Source: Spiractinospora alimapuensis
Lineage (GTDB): Bacteria; Actinomycetota; Actinomycetes; Streptosporangiales; Streptosporangiaceae
Length of the DNA: 64,000 nt
Assembly: GCF_018437505.1 (NCBI RefSeq)
Contig: NZ_CP072467.1
Location: forward strand, 4,426,010-4,490,009
Direction: 5' to 3'
The notes beneath the pieces are model-generated. The model did no database searches. It saw only the letters and a program-made list of their open reading frames with translations, and was not told where the DNA came from. Numbering within the stretch: the stretch's first letter is position 1; each line of letters begins with the position of its first letter. The translations under genes and the position numbers were made by a program. This document shows, in pieces, positions 58,747 to 64,000 of this stretch.

Positions 58747-59927
58747 TCAGCGGGGGCGAGAGAGTCGGCGGAGCAATACCTCGGCGGGGCCGGCGCGGTC
58801 AACGGCGTCGGCGAGGCGTGCCAGGGCCACGGTGGCGCCCCAGACCGCGACCGCGGCCGCGGCCATGCCCGCACTCCCGATCTCCGAGCCAAGACCACCC
58901 CCGTACGGGGCGAAGAGAACGACCAGGATCACGGACTGGGCGAGATAGCAGGACAGGGATCGACGTCCCGTCGCCGTCAGCGCGCGGGTGATCGGGCCGT
59001 GTCCGTCGCCGAGCCGCGCGGCCACCAGGGCGAAGGTGGCGCCGGCGCCCAGCGCGCCGGCGAACCCCGTGAGTACGTGCACCACTGAGGCCAACGCCAT
59101 CACGGCGAATCCAGCGCTCCACAATTCGGCGCTGATGAGACCCATGGGCAGTCCACCGACGACGCCTAGGAAGATTCCGACCACTGCCGTTCGGCGCAAC
59201 AGGTTTCGGTGTCTGGACGGTTCCTCCAGCAGACGGCGTCTGGCAGCCCAGACGCCGAGGAGCATCGGGGCGAGGCCGACAACGCGAGGACGAGGAAGTC
59301 CACCGGCCACATGGTCACGCGAAGCACCAGCGCTTCCCACGGGTCGGCGACCAGGAGCGATGGGACGCTCATCCGGACACTCGACCCCAGCGGCGGCCAC
59401 CCGACCGCTGAGCCCAGAAGAGCCCCGAGCGCCGCCGCGACGGCCGCCAAGACGAGCAGCACCCGATCGCTCGCCCGCATCAGGAACAACAGCGAGAGGC
59501 CCAGGATCCCGTAGATCGCGAGGATGTCGCCACCGAACAACAGGATCACGTGAGCCGCGCCGAAGACGGCCACCCAGGTGTACCGCCGGCGCTGCGCCCG
59601 CCGGACCTCCGCCGGCTCGCGCCCCGTGGACGCCAGCCGCCGCGCCAACTGCACGGCCCCGTAGCCGAACAGGGCGGCGAACAGGGGGAGCCACCGGGCG
59701 TCGACCAAGGTGACGAGCAGTAGGTCGACCGTGCGGTCCAGCGGCGTTCCGTCGAGTGGTCGGGATCGCGCGCCGTACGCCTCGGCGCCGATGTAGAGGA
59801 CCGAGTTCGCCAGCGCGATGCCCAGCAGGGCCACGCCGCGGGCGAGGTCCGGGGCGAGCGCCCGGCCCTGCGTGATCGTGAGTGGTGGGGCGGAGGTGTG
59901 GAGCCCGCCCGAGGAGTTCGCATCCAT
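58747..59927 (-). pseudogene. DUF418/YeiB-type membrane protein with frameshift
   Basis: The N-terminal half is in the frame starting at ATG 59927 (APDLARGVALLGIALANSVLYIGAEA; FAALFGYGAVQLARRL), up to MWPVDFLVLAL. The rest of the same protein continues in the -1 frame (VVGLAPMLLGVWAARRRLLEE; GRRSLSCYLAQSVIL), with the switch at about 59281-59286. Beyond the switch each frame turns to unrelated residues. A single missing base explains it and would restore about 390 residues, the normal DUF418 length. Either a true mutation or a sequencing error. GAGG precedes the start. Confidence 0.8.
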
Positions 59928-60241
59928 ACCGGCAGCCTCGGGCCGCTCACCCGGCGGCGGTATCGTCCCGCCAGATGAATCGCGATTCAACCTGTTGAAT
60001 CGCGGGGCCGACTGAAAAGGGGAGTACCCGGGGCCTTCACGGCGGGGTGGGGGCGCCGTGAAGGACCCGGACACCGTGCTGCCCAGGAGGTTCGTGTGAA
60101 CCCGGGGCCGTGACGTTCGGCGACCAGCACGGGGCCGGTGTCATCCGATCGGTTGAACGAGCATCTGTCGTGCCGTCGGGGCAGCGGGACGTCGACGGAC
60201 ATACTGGTACCGACCGCGAACACGCTCCGACAGGGGGAGGC
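59928..60241. other. Divergent regulatory region before the histidine kinase
   Basis: 314 bases without a credible gene, holding the 24-bp palindrome listed separately and probably the promoters of the DUF418 gene and the two-component system. Confidence 0.5.
59981..60004. promoter_or_regulatory. 24-bp palindrome, candidate operator
   Basis: CGCGATTCAAC and its complement separated by CT. The flanking bases add a second overlapping palindrome, GAATCGCGATTC (59977-59988), so GAATCGCG occurs twice. It lies 54 bases before the DUF418 start. Could bind the neighbouring response regulator or another factor. Confidence 0.5.
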
Positions 60242-61510
60242 ATGGCGGAACACGTCGCGAGGGGTTGGGTCGCCGTGTGGGACCGACTGTGGCGCCTCGC
60301 CGTCTTCGCCGGACTGACGCTGTCCACGGTGATCGCCTTCGTCCGCCCGGGGGAGACCGTCGCCGACAGGTTGACCGTCCTGGGGCTCGCCTCCCTGCTC
60401 GCCGGATGGCACTGGTGGATGGTCATCCAGCACCCACAGTGGGCGGAGCGCAGGCCGATCCCGATGATCGTGTACTTCGTCGTCCTGCTGGGCGTGGGCG
60501 GCGTGCTGCAGGAGTTGGATCCCGTCTACGTCGTCCTCATGTTCAGTGCCCTGCCGACCGCCTTCGTAACGCTGCCCGGCGGCTGGGCCTACCTGGGGGT
60601 CATCGCGGCGGTCGTGGTCGCCAGCGACGTGCGTGCGCTGGTCGCGGACTGGCCGGCGTCGATCGACGCCCTCCCCTTCCTCCTCGTCAGCACCGGTCTG
60701 ATCTGCGCGGTGGGGGCGGCGATCCGGGCGATGGAGTCGGAGTCCACCCAACGCCGGCGGGCCTTCGAGGAACTCTCCGAGACACACGCGCGACTCGCCG
60801 AACTCGCCGACCACAACGCGGGTCTCCAGGACCAGCTCCTGGGTCGGGCGCGGGAAGCGGGGAAACTGGCCGAACGGGCGCGGATGGCGCGGGAGCTGCA
60901 CGACACCCTGGCCCAGGGGCTCGCCGGAGTCGTCGCCCAACTGGAGGCGGCCGGGGGGATCCTCCAACCGGGACACGACGCCCGTCGCCACGTCGACCTC
61001 GCCCGGGAGACGGCGCGAGAGGCCCTCGCGGAGTCCCGGCGGGCGGTACAGGCACTGCGGCCCGCCCCGTTGGATGAGGGGACCCTGCCGGACGCGGTGG
61101 AGGAAGCGGTCGAACGCTGGCGTACGGGGAGGGACATCCCGGCCACCGTCACCATCAGTGGGGATCCCGTGCGGCTGCTGCCGGAAGCGGAGGAGACGAT
61201 GTTGCGTGCGGTCCAGGAAACCCTCGCGAACGTCGCCCGGCACGCGTCGGCGACCCGCGTGGGGGTGACCCTGACCTTCATGGACGACGTCGTGGTGCTC
61301 GACGTCCGCGACGACGGAGTGGGCTTCGACCCCGACGCCGATCGTGGGACCTCGTCCGACGGCAGCGGCTTCGGGCTGACCGCCATGCGTCACCGGATCG
61401 CCCGGTTCGCCGGAACGGTGGAGATCGAGTCCACCCCGGGCAAGGGGACCGCGGTCAGCGTCGCCCTGCCCGCCGCGGCCAGCCCGACAGCCGAGGGAGC
61501 GAGAGGATGA
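60242..61510 (+). CDS. Sensor histidine kinase (HisKA_3/NarX-DesK type)
   Basis: A protein of 422 residues. Four or five membrane segments without a large extracellular loop (GLTLSTVIAFVRP; MIVYFVVLLGVGGVLQ; YLGVIAAVVVASDV) are followed by a coiled coil and the HisKA_3 region with the phospho-acceptor His in MARELHDTLAQGL. The HATPase domain (ETLANVARHASAT, DVRDDGVGFDP, GFGLTAMRHR) completes it. It autophosphorylates and passes phosphate to the response regulator that overlaps it by 4 bases. ATG 60242 follows GGGGGAG very closely. Signal unknown, probably membrane-borne. Confidence 0.92.
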   Translation: MAEHVARGWVAVWDRLWRLAVFAGLTLSTVIAFVRPGETVADRLTVLGLASLLAGWHWWMVIQHPQWAERRPIPMIVYFVVLLGVGGVLQELDPVYVVLMFSALPTAFVTLPGGWAYLGVIAAVVVASDVRALVADWPASIDALPFLLVSTGLICAVGAAIRAMESESTQRRRAFEELSETHARLAELADHNAGLQDQLLGRAREAGKLAERARMARELHDTLAQGLAGVVAQLEAAGGILQPGHDARRHVDLARETAREALAESRRAVQALRPAPLDEGTLPDAVEEAVERWRTGRDIPATVTISGDPVRLLPEAEETMLRAVQETLANVARHASATRVGVTLTFMDDVVVLDVRDDGVGFDPDADRGTSSDGSGFGLTAMRHRIARFAGTVEIESTPGKGTAVSVALPAAASPTAEGARG

Positions 61511-62157
61511 CGGAGCCCAGCGTCGAGAGCACGATCCGGGTGGTCATAGTGGACGACCATCCCGTCGTCCGCGACGGACTGCGCGGCATGCTCGGAGGAG
61601 AACCCGACTTCGACGTCGTGGGCGAGGCGGCCGACGGGACCGAGGCCTTGGCCACGGTCGCACACGCTTCTCCCGACGTGGTGCTGAGCGACCTCCGCAT
61701 GCCGGGCATGGACGGCGTGCGGCTCATCCGTCGCCTCGCCACGCAGGCGCCCCGGGTTCGGGTCGTGGTGCTCACCACCTACGACGGCGACCGCGACGTC
61801 GTCGCCGCGATCAACGCGGGAGCGACGGGCTACCTCCTGAAGGACGCTCCGCGCGACGAGGTCCTCCGTGGCCTGCGCGCCGCCGCACGCGGGGAGAGCG
61901 TCCTGGCCCCCACTGTCTCGGCGCGGCTGATAAACCACGTCCGCGCGCCGGGCGGACGGGAGTTGGGCGCGCTCAGCGACCGCGAGGTCGAGGTCCTGCG
62001 CCACGTGGCCCGCGGCGCGAACAACCGTGAGGTGGCGGAGGAACTGTTCGTCAGCGAGGCCACGGTCAAGACACACCTCGTCCGGATCTACGCGAAACTC
62101 GGCGTCTCCGACCGAACCGCCGCATCGGTCGTGGCGCACGAGCGAGGGTTGCTGTGA
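61507..62157 (+). CDS. NarL/LuxR-family response regulator
   Basis: A 216-residue regulator. The receiver domain has the acidic pair (VVIVDDHPVVRDGL), phosphorylation Asp in VVLSDLRMPGMDG and Lys in LLKDAP. The C-terminal LuxR-type helix-turn-helix reads LSDREVEVLRHVARGANNREVAEELFVSEATVKTHL. Translationally coupled to the kinase (ATGA). Likely targets include the neighbouring DUF418 gene, judged only by position. Confidence 0.95.
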   Translation: MTEPSVESTIRVVIVDDHPVVRDGLRGMLGGEPDFDVVGEAADGTEALATVAHASPDVVLSDLRMPGMDGVRLIRRLATQAPRVRVVVLTTYDGDRDVVAAINAGATGYLLKDAPRDEVLRGLRAAARGESVLAPTVSARLINHVRAPGGRELGALSDREVEVLRHVARGANNREVAEELFVSEATVKTHLVRIYAKLGVSDRTAASVVAHERGLL

Positions 62158-62387
62158 ATCACGGTGGGACGACCGCGCTGCGCGGAGTTCGCGTGGCACC
62201 CGCTCGGTGAGCCCGTCACGGACGAACCGGGGGGAGACGCGGCGCGAACCGCCGCGCGCGGTCGGTAGCCGCCGGACCATTGACCGAGGTCCTGCCTGGG
62301 CCATCGTCCAAGACGGGACCACACGGACCGCCTCGCCTGTCAGTGCCGCCGGGAGTGGGCACGGACCGCGTTCGGTGGGGTTGGGGC

Positions 62388-62420
62388 GGGGGGTGACCGC
62401 CCCCCCGGCGGTCACCCCCC
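62388..62420. terminator. Hairpin terminator between response regulator and otnC
   Basis: Perfect 14-base arms (GGGGGGTGACCGCC and its complement) with a C5 loop, 14 bases past the otnC stop. Suited to the leftward Otn operon; it may also stop the convergent two-component transcript. Confidence 0.7.
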
Positions 62421-62433
62421 ATGCTGGATCGGG

Positions 62434-63099
62434 TCACACGTCCCAGGTGGTGCCGTACTTGGTGGTGAGGGTGCGTACGTCGGCCGTGCTGAGGGAGGCG
62501 GCCGGGAGTCCGTGCAGCAGGACGTGGACGCGGGCGGCCTCCTCGACCTCCACACCGGCGTCGAGGGCCGCGGCAAGAGTGGGGCCGGACATGATGGAGC
62601 CGTGGTTGGCCAGCAGGGCCGCGCTGAACTCCTGCGGGACCGACTCCAGGTTGGTCGCCAGCTCGTCCGAACCAGGAGCCGCGTAGGGCACGAGCGGCAC
62701 CTGCCCGACCTTCATCACCAGGTAGGGCGTCAGCGGCGGGAGGGCGGACGGGCCCGGTGGGGGCGTGAGGCACGACGCCGCCACCGCGTACGGCGAGTGG
62801 ACGTGGACCACCGCCTGCGCCTCGGGGCGGGCCGCGTACATCACCACGTGCAGCGGAAACTCCTTCGACGGCGGCAGACCGTCGAGGTGTCGACCCTCCA
62901 TGTCGAGTAGGGACAGGGAGTCCGTGTCGATCTCCCCGAGGGAGATTCCCGTGGGCGACATCAGAATGTGCCCGCCCACGCGCACCGACACGTTCCCGGA
63001 GGTGCCGGGACTCAGCCCCCGGGCGACGAGCGAACGTCCGGTCTCGACCAGTGCCGCCGCCGCTGCGTTGCGTTCGGTGTTCTCCGTGGCCGCCGTCAA
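62434..63099 (-). CDS. otnC: Class II aldolase-type 3-oxo-tetronate 4-phosphate decarboxylase
   Basis: A 221-residue class II aldolase-fold enzyme: GTSGNVSVR, LPPSKEFPLHVVMYAARPEAQAVVHVHSPYAV (zinc His-x-His), ANHGSIMSGPTL (third His). OtnC decarboxylates 3-oxo-tetronate 4-phosphate to dihydroxyacetone phosphate. TTG 63099 overlaps the stop of the kinase gene (TTGA) with GGGAG eight bases upstream; the open frame to 63204 is not supported. Fits OtnC because its neighbour is OtnK, otherwise it would be called a generic class II aldolase/fuculose-phosphate aldolase-like enzyme. Confidence 0.87.
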   Translation of the reverse strand: MTAATENTERNAAAAALVETGRSLVARGLSPGTSGNVSVRVGGHILMSPTGISLGEIDTDSLSLLDMEGRHLDGLPPSKEFPLHVVMYAARPEAQAVVHVHSPYAVAASCLTPPPGPSALPPLTPYLVMKVGQVPLVPYAAPGSDELATNLESVPQEFSAALLANHGSIMSGPTLAAALDAGVEVEEAARVHVLLHGLPAASLSTADVRTLTTKYGTTWDV

Positions 63100-64000
63100 G
63101 AGAACGTCTCCCACGCGCGGGAGAACAGGTCGGGGCCACCGAAGTTGCCCGACTTCAGCAGCAGCATCACGTCCTCTCCCTGGGAACGCACCGCGCGTGT
63201 CCACGCCACACCCGGATCCACCACCGGGCCGATCAGGAAGTGCGAGACGCCCAGCGCGGCCACCACGGCGCCCGACGTCTCCCCTCCGGCGACGACGAGC
63301 GCGCGGACCCCTTCCTCGTCCACGAGCCGGCGCGCGACGGAGCCGAGCGCCTCCTCCAACACCTCGGAGTCCCCGGTGTCCTGGACGTCGGTGGGTTCCT
63401 TGGTGGCGTAGACGACGAACGGCCGCGCGTCCGCGGACCGCATCGCGTCCACTGTCGCGCGTACGGCGCCGTCGAGGTCGCGTCGGAGGTCCGCGGGATC
63501 CAGGCGCAGCCCCACACCCGACTCCACCCCGTGGCGCACCTGCGCCTGGGTCGCCTGGGACGCGCTGCCGGACAGCACCATCCCCTGTGGCCCACCGGTC
63601 GAGACGTCGGTGAATGCACTCGTCCTGGGCCCCTCGAAACCGAAAGCCAACGCGCTGCCGCCGGTCACCAGCGGTAGATGTGAGGTGCCCTCGGCGATCG
63701 CCGTGATGTCGTCGTCCGTCACCGCGTCGACCACGACGTTGCGCTCACCGGCGGCGAACCGCGTGTCCACCGCGGCCCGCACGGCCTCGGCGCCCTGGCG
63801 CACCACCTCCAGGGGAACCAGGCCGACGGACCCCGAGGTCTGGGCGTCGAGCCACCGCACGATGCTGGAGTCGGTCATGGGGTTGAGCGGGTGGTGGCGC
63901 ATGGGGCTCTCGTCGAGCCGGTCGTCCCCGACGAACAGATGTCCGCGGTACACGGTCCGCCGGTTCGCCGGGAACGCGGGGCAGTAGATCGTGCCCGGGC
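63096..64000 (-). CDS. otnK: 3-oxo-tetronate kinase (four-carbon acid sugar kinase), partial
   Basis: At least 301 residues, running off the right edge. The visible part has PAFPANRRTVYRGHLFVGDDRLDESPMRHHPLNPMTDS (sugar-binding signature), VSTGGPQGMVLSGSASQATQAQV, VVAGGETSGAVVAAL (ATP-binding) and LKSGNFGGPDLF at the C-terminus. OtnK phosphorylates 3-oxo-tetronate before decarboxylation by OtnC. The two are translationally coupled. The usual partners OtnI and LtnD would lie beyond the edge. Confidence 0.92.
   Translation of the reverse strand, partial: PGTIYCPAFPANRRTVYRGHLFVGDDRLDESPMRHHPLNPMTDSSIVRWLDAQTSGSVGLVPLEVVRQGAEAVRAAVDTRFAAGERNVVVDAVTDDDITAIAEGTSHLPLVTGGSALAFGFEGPRTSAFTDVSTGGPQGMVLSGSASQATQAQVRHGVESGVGLRLDPADLRRDLDGAVRATVDAMRSADARPFVVYATKEPTDVQDTGDSEVLEEALGSVARRLVDEEGVRALVVAGGETSGAVVAALGVSHFLIGPVVDPGVAWTRAVRSQGEDVMLLLKSGNFGGPDLFSRAWETFS

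Overview
The window is chromosomal DNA of a very GC-rich actinomycete. High G+C at third codon positions, GTG/TTG starts, BldC-like and WhiJ/Scr1-type regulators with DUF397 partners, an AfsR-like BTAD regulator and DtxR-type iron boxes all point to a filamentous actinobacterium, most likely Nocardiopsaceae or a neighbouring Streptosporangiales family. I see no rRNA, tRNA, CRISPR array or intact insertion sequence.

Layout. 0-7.5 kb: a deletion scar joining an IclR remnant to a TRAP permease (DctM) remnant; a secreted lipoprotein; a phosphoribosyltransferase-like protein; an FAD oxidoreductase/ECF41 sigma operon with a matching ECF41 promoter; an NhaC-type antiporter; a ChrA transporter. 7.9-15 kb: a short P450 beside an ArsR-type regulator; a sulfonate/nitrate/taurine-type ABC importer operon; a metallo-beta-lactamase-fold hydrolase and an IclR regulator, with a 35-bp perfect palindrome in the divergent promoter. 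15-23.4 kb: cell-surface proteins of unknown role, a TetR/VOC/alpha-beta-hydrolase group and a methyltransferase. 24-39 kb: a probable nonulosonic-acid (sialic acid or Kdn) surface-glycan region. It holds ManA, two capsule-type glycosyltransferases, an SGNH acyltransferase, a polysialyltransferase-like enzyme, a GT2, NeuB and a NeuA-HAD fusion. A block of developmental regulators sits in the middle (SLOG protein, three DUF397, Scr1/WhiJ-like, a broken HATPase, BldC-like). 39-44 kb: a HIRAN-DUF559 nuclease, an Rrf2-controlled MFS exporter and a CPBP protease. 44.5-51 kb: an AfsR-like regulator, a flavin monooxygenase and a DrrAB-type exporter. 51-56.3 kb: siderophore uptake (SIP reductase plus FecBCCD/FepC ABC genes) with two iron boxes. 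56.7-64 kb: acyltransferase, TetR, a frameshifted DUF418 gene, a two-component system, and OtnC/OtnK running off the right edge.

The most interesting hypothesis is that the 24-39 kb region builds a Kdn-type polymer. ManA would govern mannose-6-phosphate, a short NeuB would condense it with phosphoenolpyruvate, the HAD domain fused to NeuA would remove the phosphate and the NeuA domain would activate the sugar. The polysialyltransferase-like and other transferases would polymerise it and the SGNH acyltransferase would decorate it. No UDP-GlcNAc 2-epimerase (NeuC) is in the window, which fits Kdn better than N-acetylneuraminate, but it could lie elsewhere.
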